Under the pieces are notes generated by a model. It had not been told where the DNA came from. It searched no databases and worked only from the letters and a program-made list of their open reading frames with translations. Shown in pieces: positions 1 to 7,134 of a stretch of DNA of 26,385 nt (position 1 is its first letter; each line of letters begins with the position of its first letter). A program made the translations under genes and the position numbers. Where the stretch lies: the NCBI GenBank assembly GCA_027069385.1, contig JALXER010000067.1, positions 1 to 26,385 on the forward strand. The letters run 5' to 3'. The DNA comes from Paracoccaceae bacterium (GTDB lineage: Bacteria; Pseudomonadota; Alphaproteobacteria; Rhodobacterales; Rhodobacteraceae).

Positions 1-4
1 TATA

Positions 5-43
5 GGGGGGATTCGGGGGGTTGGCAAGGGGGGATGTTGGGGG
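5..43 (+). other. G-quadruplex motif
   Basis: The plus strand carries four guanine runs of 6, 6, 6 and 5 bases separated by loops of 4, 7 and 5 bases. This meets the usual definition of an intramolecular G-quadruplex with tracts well above the minimum of three. It lies just past the stop codon of the leftward nucleotidyltransferase gene, so the transcript of that gene would be cytosine-rich here. Nothing else is recognised in bases 1-86. Whether it folds or has a function is not known. Confidence 0.7.
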
Positions 44-86
44 AAAAATACGAAGCTTTAAACTCTATGATGCTCCCGGCATATCC

Positions 87-806
87 TTAGTCGTCAAAAG
101 GCGTTCCTTTTGTTTTTTTGGGTCCGCCATGCGGTGCCAGAATTTCCCCGGCAAGTTCGGGTGCAATGTTCATTTTACCCATGCATTCCTGCAACCAATT
201 TAAATTTCGGATAGAATCAACGGCTTTTTGATAGGCATCAACGACCGTATCCCCATAGGCACCTTTCGCACGGTCCCAAGCGGCTTCCGGTATCGCACCC
301 CAGCGTGATACCATCATGGATATATCAATGATGTCCCTGCTAAGAACTGACCTGTCGGCCCATCTGTCAGCATTGGCAAGTAGTTTTTCGGTATACATGT
401 CTTCACGTACAAGCACAGGTATCCCAAACCTTTTATCGACGGTTCCTCGCAATGCAATCCGCGCTTCCTTTACGATTTCGAATTTTATAGGCATATCCTG
501 AACTTGAAGAACTGTGCGGATTCCGTATTGATCCGTTCTCATATCACGTAATGAACGAACCTCGGAACCTTCTTTCACAAGCCCCTTAATGCCCACACCC
601 CATACCGCTTGACGAAGCATTCTATATCCGCTTTTAGATGCGCACAAAAAGTCGATATCGACACTTTCACGGTATTCTTCCAAGTTTAGAACAATTGCAG
701 TGCCTCCACCAAAGAAGCAGTTAGCCTGCTGAAAGAGGTGGCTATTAAAACTGCGCAACACTTGGTGGATAGCATTGTGGTGACTTAGACGAAACATTTC
801 CTGCAT
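87..806 (-). CDS. AbiEii/AbiGii-like nucleotidyltransferase (putative toxin)
   Basis: A 239-aa protein with the hallmarks of the AbiEii (DUF1814) branch of the nucleotidyltransferase fold. A glycine motif FFGGGTA lies at residues 31-37, followed by the metal-binding pair D50-x-D52 and a later acidic strand residue (E110 in IKFEIV). Further on are the family-typical K141 (EKLLANADR) and R157-D158 (SRDIIDI). AbiEii proteins are known as toxins of type IV toxin-antitoxin and phage-abortive systems. The ATG at 804-806 has AAGG eight bases upstream and starts 11 bases after the stop of the small gene before it, so the two are probably one transcript. Two hand-counted 60-base lines give about 50% GC, against roughly 63-65% in ribosomal genes nearby, which suggests a different origin. 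The fold is fairly sure; toxin activity is inference. A housekeeping-like or antibiotic-modifying nucleotidyltransferase is possible. Confidence 0.75.
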   Translation of the reverse strand: MQEMFRLSHHNAIHQVLRSFNSHLFQQANCFFGGGTAIVLNLEEYRESVDIDFLCASKSGYRMLRQAVWGVGIKGLVKEGSEVRSLRDMRTDQYGIRTVLQVQDMPIKFEIVKEARIALRGTVDKRFGIPVLVREDMYTEKLLANADRWADRSVLSRDIIDISMMVSRWGAIPEAAWDRAKGAYGDTVVDAYQKAVDSIRNLNWLQECMGKMNIAPELAGEILAPHGGPKKTKGTPFDD

Positions 807-817
807 GGTAAATGCCT

Positions 818-1024
818 TCAGGCCGCGAGAAGCACACCATGACCGTAGTCAGCCAACAATCGATTAAATAGGCGACGCTCTTCTAAAGTAAATGCGTTTT
901 CATCTACGAACCGCCAGTTGCGTTCGTAAAGAGCAAGCGCCTCCGCACCGTCGATGACCGCTTCGTCAAGACGATTCCAGCACAACGCGTGCAATTGAGG
1001 ATATGTTTTCACTCTGATTTTCAT
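818..1024 (-). CDS. small conserved-looking protein paired with the nucleotidyltransferase
   Basis: A 68-aa protein of unknown function with no signal peptide or membrane segment. Its middle is aromatic and acidic (ALALYERNWRFVDE, residues 31-44), followed by EERRLFNRLLADYGHGVLL near the end. The ATG at 1022-1024 is preceded by a purine-rich AAGAGAG stretch, a plausible ribosome binding site. It sits immediately upstream of the AbiEii-like gene, where an antitoxin would be expected. It is far too short to be the classical AbiEi winged-helix antitoxin. It may be a non-standard antitoxin or a substrate or partner of the nucleotidyltransferase. I infer the partnership only from position and spacing. 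Confidence 0.65.
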   Translation of the reverse strand: MKIRVKTYPQLHALCWNRLDEAVIDGAEALALYERNWRFVDENAFTLEERRLFNRLLADYGHGVLLAA

Positions 1025-1140
1025 AATCTACTCTCTTAGCAACATATAGGACATTAGTTAAGGAATTACTAGTACCACAGGGTGTCGTTGAGCTAAGGGG
1101 GCCGTGCTCGATGTTCTATTCGACTAAGTTGCGCCAAACG

Positions 1141-1168
1141 AAAACCCCCCAGCCTTACAGCCGGGGGG
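1141..1168 (-). terminator. rho-independent terminator after rplP
   Basis: Read on the minus strand this is a nine-pair stem, CCCCCCGGC against GCTGGGGGG with one G-U pair. The loop is six bases (TGTAAG) and the stem is followed at once by TTTT. It begins 28 bases past the rplP stop. The T run is present only in the leftward direction, so it ends the S10 operon. The rest of the gap from 1025 to 1196 holds no gene; a weak promoter for the two-gene cassette may lie there but I cannot define it. Confidence 0.85.
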
Positions 1169-1196
1169 TCTAATTCTTCGCAATCTAAGCTTCGGC

Positions 1197-1610
1197 TTAC
1201 CAGTCTTCGCGCTCGATGATGCGGGTTTTGACCGGCAGTTTCATCGCGGCGAGGCGCAGGGCTTCGCGGGCGGTGGCTTCGGTTACGCCGTCGATCTCGA
1301 ACATGATACGGCCGGGTTTGACCTTGGAAACCCACCGGTCGACCGAGCCTTTACCTTTACCCATACGAACCTCGATGGGCTTTTTGGTGACGGGTACATC
1401 GGGAAAGATGCGGATCCAGACACGGCCCTGACGTTTCATGTGGCGGGTCATGGCGCGACGGGCCGATTCGATCTGGCGCGCGGTAACCCGTTCGGGTTCT
1501 ACCGCCTTCAGGCCAAAGGTGCCAAAGTTCAGGTCAGACCCGCCTTTGGTATTGCCGTGGATACGGCCTTTGAACTGCTTGCGGTGTTTTGTGCGTTTTG
1601 GTGACAGCAT
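1197..1610 (-). CDS. rplP: 50S ribosomal protein L16
   Basis: A 137-aa protein of the usual L16 length. It opens with MLSPKRTKHRKQFKGR and contains the typical GTFGLKA segment and the RVWIRIFPD and PIEVRMGKGKG stretches. L16 binds 23S rRNA near the A site and is needed late in assembly of the large subunit. It is the last gene of this S10 operon, 31 bases after rpsC, with a good AAGGAG ribosome binding site in the gap. In most bacteria rpmC and rpsQ follow directly; here a strong terminator does. Confidence 0.98.
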   Translation of the reverse strand: MLSPKRTKHRKQFKGRIHGNTKGGSDLNFGTFGLKAVEPERVTARQIESARRAMTRHMKRQGRVWIRIFPDVPVTKKPIEVRMGKGKGSVDRWVSKVKPGRIMFEIDGVTEATAREALRLAAMKLPVKTRIIEREDW

Positions 1611-1639
1611 TTCTGTTTCTCCTTAACAAAGGGGACTAT

Positions 1640-1656
1640 CCTCAGCGACGCTGAGG
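1640..1656 (-). other. hairpin over the rpsC stop codon
   Basis: A perfect seven-pair stem, CCTCAGC with GCTGAGG and a three-base loop, includes the rpsC stop codon at 1642-1644. No T run follows, so it is not an intrinsic terminator. It could protect the message or slow terminating ribosomes between rpsC and rplP. Confidence 0.55.
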
Positions 1657-2340
1657 ACGGCCACCACCTTCTTGCATTTCGGCTTGACGACGGTCGCGCG
1701 CAGCGGGGTCGTGCTCCATGATTTCGCCTTTGAAGATCCAGACCTTGATCCCGATAATCCCGTAAGCGGTCAGGCCTTCGGCATGGGCGTAATCAATGTC
1801 GGCCCGCAGGGTGTGGCGCGGCACGCGGCCTTCGGAGTACCATTCGGTACGCGCGATTTCGGCACCACCCAGACGACCGGCGATGTTGATCCGGATACCA
1901 AGGGCACCCATGCGCATCGCATTCTGTACCGAGCGTTTCATGGCGCGGCGGAAAGAGACACGACGTTCAAGCTGCTGCGCGATATTCTCGGCAACCAGCG
2001 CGGCGTCAATCTCGGGCTTGCGCACTTCGACGATGTTCAGGTGCAGGTCGCTATCGGTGAACTGCGACAGTTTCTTGCGCAGCGTTTCGATATCGGCACC
2101 TTTTTTGCCAATGATCACACCGGGGCGGGCGGCGTGGATGGTCACGCGGCACTTGCGGTGCGGGCGTTCGATCACAACGCGGGAAATCCCGGCCTGAACG
2201 GCGTTTTTCTTGACATAGTCACGGATGGCCAGGTCTTCGTGCAGCAATTTGCCGTACTCTTTACCTTCGGCGTACCAGCGGCTTTCCCAGGTACGGTTGA
2301 TCTGCATCCGCAGGCCGATTGGGTTAATCTTGTGTCCCAT
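1642..2340 (-). CDS. rpsC: 30S ribosomal protein S3
   Basis: A 232-aa protein opening with MGHKINPIGLRMQINR, as S3 proteins do. The KH RNA-binding domain shows its GxxG loop in VIIGKKGADIE, at about residues 75-85, and the C-terminal domain contains the GRLGGAEIART segment. S3 forms part of the mRNA entry channel of the small subunit. Its ATG overlaps the last base of the rplV stop (TAATG), which suggests translational coupling. Confidence 0.98.
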   Translation of the reverse strand: MGHKINPIGLRMQINRTWESRWYAEGKEYGKLLHEDLAIRDYVKKNAVQAGISRVVIERPHRKCRVTIHAARPGVIIGKKGADIETLRKKLSQFTDSDLHLNIVEVRKPEIDAALVAENIAQQLERRVSFRRAMKRSVQNAMRMGALGIRINIAGRLGGAEIARTEWYSEGRVPRHTLRADIDYAHAEGLTAYGIIGIKVWIFKGEIMEHDPAARDRRQAEMQEGGGRPQRR

Positions 2341-2723
2341 TATGCTTGCTCCTCGGATACTTCGCGCACGACGATGGTTAGCTGGCTGAACGGTTTCAGG
2401 ATTTTCCCGAAACGGCCACGAGCCCGCGGGCGACCGCGTTTCATGGTCAGGTTTTTGCCAACCCAGGCCTCGGCAACGATCAGATCGTCAACGTCCAACC
2501 CGTGATTGTTCTCGGCATTCGCGATGGCCGACTGAAGGCATTTCTTCACGTCGCCGGCAATGCGTTTTTTCGAAAACGTCAGGTCGGTCAAGGCTTTGTC
2601 GACCGGTTTGTTGCGAATCATCGCAGCAACCAGATTCAGCTTGATTCCCGAGGTGCGCAGCATTTTTACGGTTGCTACGGCCTCGTTATCCGCGGCGCGG
2701 CGGGCGTTTTTACTCTGTCCCAT
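2340..2723 (-). CDS. rplV: 50S ribosomal protein L22
   Basis: A 127-aa protein with L22 features: the N-terminal VRNKPVD-type segment (MIRNKPVDKALTDLTFS), SAIANAENNHGLD in the middle, and the basic RGRPRARGRFGKI hairpin at about residues 95-107 that reaches into the exit tunnel. Changes in that hairpin are known to give macrolide resistance; no deletion is apparent. It begins three bases after the rpsS stop and overlaps rpsC by one base. Confidence 0.98.
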   Translation of the reverse strand: MGQSKNARRAADNEAVATVKMLRTSGIKLNLVAAMIRNKPVDKALTDLTFSKKRIAGDVKKCLQSAIANAENNHGLDVDDLIVAEAWVGKNLTMKRGRPRARGRFGKILKPFSQLTIVVREVSEEQA

Positions 2724-2726
2724 GAT

Positions 2727-3005
2727 CTATTTCCGCTTCGCTTTTTTGTCCGCCGCGTGACCGTAATAGGTCCGGGTCGGGGAGTATTCACCGAATTTCT
2801 GGCCAATCATGTCTTCGGACACGTTTACCGGAATGTGCTTGCGGCCGTTATAAACGCCGAAAGTCAGCCCGACAAACTGAGGCAGAATCGTCGAACGACG
2901 AGACCAGATCTTGATAACTTCATTGCGACCGGATTCGCGCGATGCTTCGGCTTTTTTAAGCACATAAGAATCGACGAACGGGCCTTTCCACAAAGAACGT
3001 GCCAT
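2727..3005 (-). CDS. rpsS: 30S ribosomal protein S19
   Basis: A 92-aa protein opening MARSLWKGPFVD, with the family signature region IWSRRSTILPQFVGLTFGVY, then the KHIPVNVSEDMIGQKFGEY segment and a basic tail. S19 sits in the head of the small subunit near the A-site tRNA. It lies three bases from rplB and three from rplV, as in the standard S10 operon. Confidence 0.98.
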   Translation of the reverse strand: MARSLWKGPFVDSYVLKKAEASRESGRNEVIKIWSRRSTILPQFVGLTFGVYNGRKHIPVNVSEDMIGQKFGEYSPTRTYYGHAADKKAKRK

Positions 3006-3008
3006 TGT

Positions 3009-3848
3009 CTAACGTCCCTTCTTCTTAGCGTGACGGGAACGCAGGATAAATTTATCCGTTGCCTTGTTCGAACGGGTTTTGGCACCCTTGGTCGGTTTGC
3101 CCCAGGGCGACACGGGGTGACGACCACCCGATGTGCGACCTTCACCACCACCATGCGGGTGATCGACCGGGTTCATAACCACACCACGAACCGAGGGGCG
3201 AATGCCCTTGTGCCGGTTGCGGCCTGCTTTACCAAGGTTCTGGTTGCCGTGATCCGGGTTGGATACCGCACCCACGGTTGCCATGCATTCCTGACGAACC
3301 AGGCGAAGCTCGCCCGATTTCAGCCGGATTTGCGCGTAACCGCCATCACGACCCACGAATTGCGCGTAAGTACCGGCAGCACGCGCAATCTGCCCGCCTT
3401 TGCCTTGCTTCAACTCGATGTTGTGGATGATTGTCCCAATCGGCATGCCGCTGAACGGCATTGCATTACCGGGTTTAACGTCGCATTTCGCAGACGCGAT
3501 AACCGAGTCCCCAACCGCCAGCCGTTGCGGTGCAAGGATATAGGCCTGTGTGCCGTCCTCGTACTTCAACAGGGCGATAAAGGCTGTCCGGTTAGGGTCA
3601 TACTCTATGCGCTCTACGGTCGCGGGCATATCAAGCTTGTTACGCTTGAAGTCCACAATACGGTACAGGCGTTTCGCCCCCCCGCCTTTGCGACGCATGG
3701 TTATCCGCCCGGTATTGTTCCGTCCGCCATTTTTGGTCAAACCCTGTGTAAGGGATTTGACCGGGCGGCCTTTCCAAAGTTCCGAACGGTCGATCAGAAC
3801 CAGCCCACGCTGGCCTGGCGTTGTCGGCTTATACGACTTTAGTGCCAT
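3009..3848 (-). CDS. rplB: 50S ribosomal protein L2
   Basis: A 279-aa protein of normal length. The most conserved region, HPHGGGEGRTSGGRHP, starts near residue 230 and holds the histidine associated with peptidyl-transferase centre assembly. The OB-fold and SH3-like core is seen in the middle (GGGAKRLYRIVDFKR, then GKGGQIARAAGTYAQ). L2 joins the subunits and binds 23S rRNA. It starts 24 bases after the rplW stop. Confidence 0.98.
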   Translation of the reverse strand: MALKSYKPTTPGQRGLVLIDRSELWKGRPVKSLTQGLTKNGGRNNTGRITMRRKGGGAKRLYRIVDFKRNKLDMPATVERIEYDPNRTAFIALLKYEDGTQAYILAPQRLAVGDSVIASAKCDVKPGNAMPFSGMPIGTIIHNIELKQGKGGQIARAAGTYAQFVGRDGGYAQIRLKSGELRLVRQECMATVGAVSNPDHGNQNLGKAGRNRHKGIRPSVRGVVMNPVDHPHGGGEGRTSGGRHPVSPWGKPTKGAKTRSNKATDKFILRSRHAKKKGR

Positions 3849-3872
3849 CTTGCTGTCTTCCGTTTACTTCAG

Positions 3873-4169
3873 TTATAGCCCGGTGCTTACGTCGATGGTG
3901 TTACCCTCGACCAAAGTCACATAAGCCTTTTTCACGTCTTTGCGTTTCCCGAGTTGCCCCTTGAACCGCTTGACCTTACCTTTCGTGATCGTGGTGTTAA
4001 CCGCTTTCACCTTGACATTAAAGAGGCTTTCGACCGCTTCTTTAATCTGGGGTTTATTCGCGTCAATCGCCACTTCGAAAACAACCGCACCGTGTTCGGA
4101 TGCCATGGTTGCCTTTTCGGTGATGATCGGGCGACGGATCACGTCATACAATTCTGCTTTGGTGCTCAT
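3873..4169 (-). CDS. rplW: 50S ribosomal protein L23
   Basis: A 98-aa protein with the L23 opening (YDVIRRPIITEKAT) and the internal basic loop TKGKVKRFKGQLGKRKD at about residues 62-78. L23 lies at the tunnel exit and is the docking point for trigger factor and the signal recognition particle. Its start overlaps the rplD stop by four bases (ATGA), the usual sign of coupled translation. Confidence 0.98.
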   Translation of the reverse strand: MSTKAELYDVIRRPIITEKATMASEHGAVVFEVAIDANKPQIKEAVESLFNVKVKAVNTTITKGKVKRFKGQLGKRKDVKKAYVTLVEGNTIDVSTGL

Positions 4170-4786
4170 GACAGGCGAGCCTCCAGTGCTTCGACGGCGG
4201 CTTTGGTCAACACCAGCGTGTTGGATTTCAGAATGTCATAGACATTCGCACCCATGCTGGGCAGCACATCAATGCCGTCAAGGTTACGGGCGGCGCGGGC
4301 AAAGCCCTCATTTACCGCAGCCCCATCAATCACAAGCGCCTTGGTCCAGCCCAGCTTTTTCATTGCTGCGGCCAGTTCTTTGGTCTTGCCATTTTCCAGT
4401 TCCGCACTGTCGATCACGATCAGCTCGCCGGCGCCTGCTTTGGCAGACAGGGCGTGCTTTAGCCCGAGCGCGCGGAATTTCTTGGTCAGATCATGCGCGT
4501 GGCTGCGCGGGGTCGGACCCTTGTAAACACCGCCGTTGCGGAAAATCGGAGCCGAACGCGCGCCGTGGCGTGCGCCGCCGGTGCCTTTCTGGCGATAGAT
4601 TTTCTTGGTGGAATAGGTGCTGTCGCTACGGGTTTTGACCGAGTGCGTACCCGCCTGGCGTTTGGCCAGTTGATAGCGCACAACGCGGTGCAAAATGTCG
4701 GCGCGCGGTTCAAGGCCGAAGATCGAATCGTTCAATTCGATCGAACCGGCTTTGCCAGCGTCCAGTTTGATGACGTCGGTTTTCAT
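4166..4786 (-). CDS. rplD: 50S ribosomal protein L4
   Basis: A 206-aa protein with the long tunnel-reaching loop visible at about residues 61-95 (YRQKGTGGARHGARSAP then FRNGGVYKGPTPRSH). The C-terminal half is the RNA-binding globular domain ending in LVLTKAAVEALEARL. In E. coli L4 also represses its own S10 operon; no leader like the E. coli one is obvious here. It overlaps both rplC and rplW by four bases. Confidence 0.98.
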   Translation of the reverse strand: MKTDVIKLDAGKAGSIELNDSIFGLEPRADILHRVVRYQLAKRQAGTHSVKTRSDSTYSTKKIYRQKGTGGARHGARSAPIFRNGGVYKGPTPRSHAHDLTKKFRALGLKHALSAKAGAGELIVIDSAELENGKTKELAAAMKKLGWTKALVIDGAAVNEGFARAARNLDGIDVLPSMGANVYDILKSNTLVLTKAAVEALEARLS

Positions 4787-5502
4787 TCTTCTGCGCCCCC
4801 TTCAACGGCTTCGGCAGCGGGTGCCTCGGCGGTGCGAATAGCGGCAGGCATCGGCAGACCTTCGGGAGCGGCTTTCTTGACCGCATCCTTGATCGTCACC
4901 CAACCGCCTTTGGACCCCGGAACGGCGCCCTTGATCATCAGCAGGCCACGTTCGGCATCGGTTTTGACAACCTGCAGGTTCTGGGTGGTCACGCGCACTG
5001 CGCCCATGTGACCGGCCATTTTCTTGCCTTTGAAAACCTTGCCCGGATCCTGACATTGCCCGGTAGAGCCGTGCGAACGGTGCGAAATCGACACACCGTG
5101 CGTTGCCCGCAGGCCGCCGAAGTTGTGACGCTTCATTGCCCCGGCAAACCCTTTACCGATAGAGGTGCCCGCGATGTCCACATACTGGCCTTCCAGATAG
5201 TGGTCGGCGGTAATTTCGGCACCAACCTCGATCAGATTGTCGGGCGATACGCGGAATTCGGCGATCTTGCGTTTCGGCTCCACGCTTGCGGTGGCGAAAT
5301 GCCCGCGCATGGCTTTGCTGACGCGCTTGACCTTGGCCACACCGGCACCCAGCTGCACGGCGGAATACCCGTCGCGGTCAGCGGTGCGTTGCGCCACAAC
5401 CTGCACATTTTCCATTTGCAGAACGGTAACAGGAATCTGCTCTCCGTCCTCCATGAACAACCGGGTCATGCCCAGTTTTTTTGCGATTACTCCAGAACGC
5501 AT
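4783..5502 (-). CDS. rplC: 50S ribosomal protein L3
   Basis: A 239-aa protein opening MRSGVIAKKLGMTRLF. The signature region includes KGFAGAMKRHNFGG and the GSTGQCQDPGKVFKGKKMAG stretch, whose glutamine is the known methylation site of PrmB. The C-terminal twenty-odd residues are alanine- and glutamate-rich (TAEAPAAEAVEGGAEE), an extension beyond the conserved core. It starts 12 bases after rpsJ and overlaps rplD by four bases. Confidence 0.98.
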   Translation of the reverse strand: MRSGVIAKKLGMTRLFMEDGEQIPVTVLQMENVQVVAQRTADRDGYSAVQLGAGVAKVKRVSKAMRGHFATASVEPKRKIAEFRVSPDNLIEVGAEITADHYLEGQYVDIAGTSIGKGFAGAMKRHNFGGLRATHGVSISHRSHGSTGQCQDPGKVFKGKKMAGHMGAVRVTTQNLQVVKTDAERGLLMIKGAVPGSKGGWVTIKDAVKKAAPEGLPMPAAIRTAEAPAAEAVEGGAEE

Positions 5503-5514
5503 AATACCCGCCCC

Positions 5515-5823
5515 CTAAAGCTTGATCTCGACATCCACACCAGCCGCAAGGTCGAGCTTCATCAGCGCGTCCACGGTCTGGGGGGTCGGATCAACGATAT
5601 CTAGCAGACGCTTGTGCGTCCGGATTTCAAACTGTTCACGGCTTTTCTTGTCGACATGCGGACCACGCAACACGGTGAACTTTTCGATTTTGTTTGGCAT
5701 CGGGATCGGGCCGCGCACTTGCGCGCCGGTCCGTTTGGCTGTGGACACGATTTCGGCAGTGCTGGCATCCAACACTCGGAAATCAAAGGCCTTTAGCCGG
5801 ATGCGAATTGTCTGACTTTGCAT
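5515..5823 (-). CDS. rpsJ: 30S ribosomal protein S10 (NusE)
   Basis: A 102-aa protein, MQSQTIRIRLKAFDFRVLD onward, with the conserved VRGPIPMPNKIEKFTVLRGPHV region. S10 works in the small-subunit head and, as NusE, joins NusG (also encoded here) in transcription-translation coupling and antitermination. I chose the ATG at 5821-5823 because the family starts there and GAGAGG lies a suitable distance upstream; a longer reading from 5856 adds eleven unconserved residues. It is the first gene of the S10 cluster, 31 bases downstream of a terminator-like hairpin. Confidence 0.97.
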   Translation of the reverse strand: MQSQTIRIRLKAFDFRVLDASTAEIVSTAKRTGAQVRGPIPMPNKIEKFTVLRGPHVDKKSREQFEIRTHKRLLDIVDPTPQTVDALMKLDLAAGVDVEIKL

Positions 5824-5854
5824 CTGAGACGCCTCTCTTGGGCTGGCAGATTTC

Positions 5855-5889
5855 AAAAAATAGTGGCCGGAGAGAATACCCCGACCACT
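5855..5889 (-). terminator. terminator or attenuator between tuf and rpsJ
   Basis: On the minus strand AGTGGTCGG pairs with CCGGCCACT (nine pairs, one G-U) around a ten-base loop, followed by ATTTTTT. It starts 15 bases past the tuf stop. It has the form of an intrinsic terminator ending the str operon. Only 31 bases separate its T run from the rpsJ start, which leaves no room for a separate complete promoter downstream. The S10 genes must therefore be reached by readthrough or by a promoter upstream of or overlapping the hairpin. Confidence 0.75.
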
Positions 5890-5904
5890 GCTTGGGTCTA
5901 TCGA

Positions 5905-7080
5905 TTACTCGATGATTTTGGAAACAACGCCCGAACCAACGGTGCGGCCGCCTTCACGGATAGCAAAGCGCAGGCCTTCTTCCATGGCGATCGGCGCGAT
6001 CAGTTCAACGGTGAATTTCAGGTTGTCGCCGGGCATCACCATTTCGGTGCCTTCGGGCAGTTCAACCGTGCCGGTTACGTCCGTGGTACGGAAGTAGAAT
6101 TGCGGACGATAGTTTTTGAAGAACGGCGTGTGACGGCCACCCTCTTCTTTCGTCAGAATGTATACTTCGCATTCGAACTTGGTGTGCGGGGTAACCGAAC
6201 CGGGTTTAACCAGAACCTGACCACGTTCAACCGCATCACGGTCGATACCGCGCAGCAGAACACCGACGTTGTCGCCAGCTTCACCGCGATCCAGCAGTTT
6301 GCGGAACATTTCAACACCGGTACAGGTGGTTTTCTGGGTGTCTTTGATGCCGACGATTTCGATTTCGTCGCCCACATTGATCACACCACGTTCAACACGA
6401 CCGGTTACAACCGTACCGCGGCCGGAAATCGAGAACACATCCTCGATCGGCATCAGGAACGGCTGGTCAATGGCGCGTTCGGGATCGGGGATATAGCTGT
6501 CAACGGCTTCCATCAACTCGGCAATTTTTTCAGCGCCGATTTCGGGGTCGCGATCTTCAAGCGCAGCCAGTGCAGAACCGGCAATGATCGGAATGTCATC
6601 GCCCGGATAGTCGTACTCGGACAGCAGTTCGCGCACTTCCATTTCAACCAGTTCCAGCAACTCTTCGTCGTCAACCTGGTCAACTTTGTTCAGGAAAACA
6701 ACCATGTACGGGATACCAACCTGGCGACCCAGCAGGATGTGCTCGCGAGTCTGGGGCATAGGGCCGTCAGCGGCGTTCACAACCAGAATGGCACCGTCCA
6801 TCTGCGCGGCACCGGTGATCATGTTTTTCACATAGTCGGCGTGGCCCGGGCAGTCAACGTGCGCATAGTGGCGGTTGGGGGTTTCATATTCGACGTGCGC
6901 GGTCGAAATGGTGATGCCGCGTGCTTTTTCCTCGGGTGCTGCGTCGATGTCGGCGTAGTCCTGGAATTCACCAAACTGTTTGGTGATTGCTGCGGTCAGC
7001 GTGGTTTTCCCGTGGTCAACGTGGCCGATAGTGCCGACGTTAACGTGGGTTTTATTACGTTCGAATTTTTCCTTACCCAT
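5905..7080 (-). CDS. tuf: translation elongation factor Tu
   Basis: A 391-aa GTPase that delivers aminoacyl-tRNA to the ribosome. The G1 motif GHVDHGKTT is at residues 19-27, the G3 motif DCPGH at 76-80 (H80 corresponds to the catalytic histidine), and the G4 motif NKVD at 131-134. Domains II and III follow at full length. A strong GGAGG lies just upstream of the ATG. It follows fusA by 50 bases that can fold two ways. Related genomes often carry a second tuf copy elsewhere; none is in this window. Confidence 0.99.
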   Translation of the reverse strand: MGKEKFERNKTHVNVGTIGHVDHGKTTLTAAITKQFGEFQDYADIDAAPEEKARGITISTAHVEYETPNRHYAHVDCPGHADYVKNMITGAAQMDGAILVVNAADGPMPQTREHILLGRQVGIPYMVVFLNKVDQVDDEELLELVEMEVRELLSEYDYPGDDIPIIAGSALAALEDRDPEIGAEKIAELMEAVDSYIPDPERAIDQPFLMPIEDVFSISGRGTVVTGRVERGVINVGDEIEIVGIKDTQKTTCTGVEMFRKLLDRGEAGDNVGVLLRGIDRDAVERGQVLVKPGSVTPHTKFECEVYILTKEEGGRHTPFFKNYRPQFYFRTTDVTGTVELPEGTEMVMPGDNLKFTVELIAPIAMEEGLRFAIREGGRTVGSGVVSKIIE

Positions 7081-7101
7081 AATAGGCCTCCATAAAGATT
7101 T

Positions 7102-7134
7102 GGTCAGGCTTCTGACCTGTGGTTTTCAGATCAG
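7102..7134 (-). promoter_or_regulatory. possible alternative hairpins between fusA and tuf
   Basis: On the minus strand, segment 1 (CTGATCTG, 7127-7134, containing the fusA stop codon) can pair with segment 2 (CAGGTCAG, 7112-7119) in eight pairs with one G-U. Segment 2 can instead pair with segment 3 (CTGACC, 7102-7107) in six perfect pairs with an AAGC loop. The two structures exclude each other. A ribosome ending on fusA would cover segment 1 and favour the second. Neither is followed by a long T run. Confidence 0.45.

Noticed and set aside
1089..1103. A stretch reading GGCCCCCTTAGCTCA on the minus strand, like the 5' end of a tRNA
   Set aside because: No anticodon arm, T arm or matching acceptor 3' end follows; at most a short chance or relic similarity.
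1..1196. A mobile element carrying the nucleotidyltransferase pair
   Set aside because: No transposase, integrase, terminal inverted repeat or target duplication could be found in the visible part.
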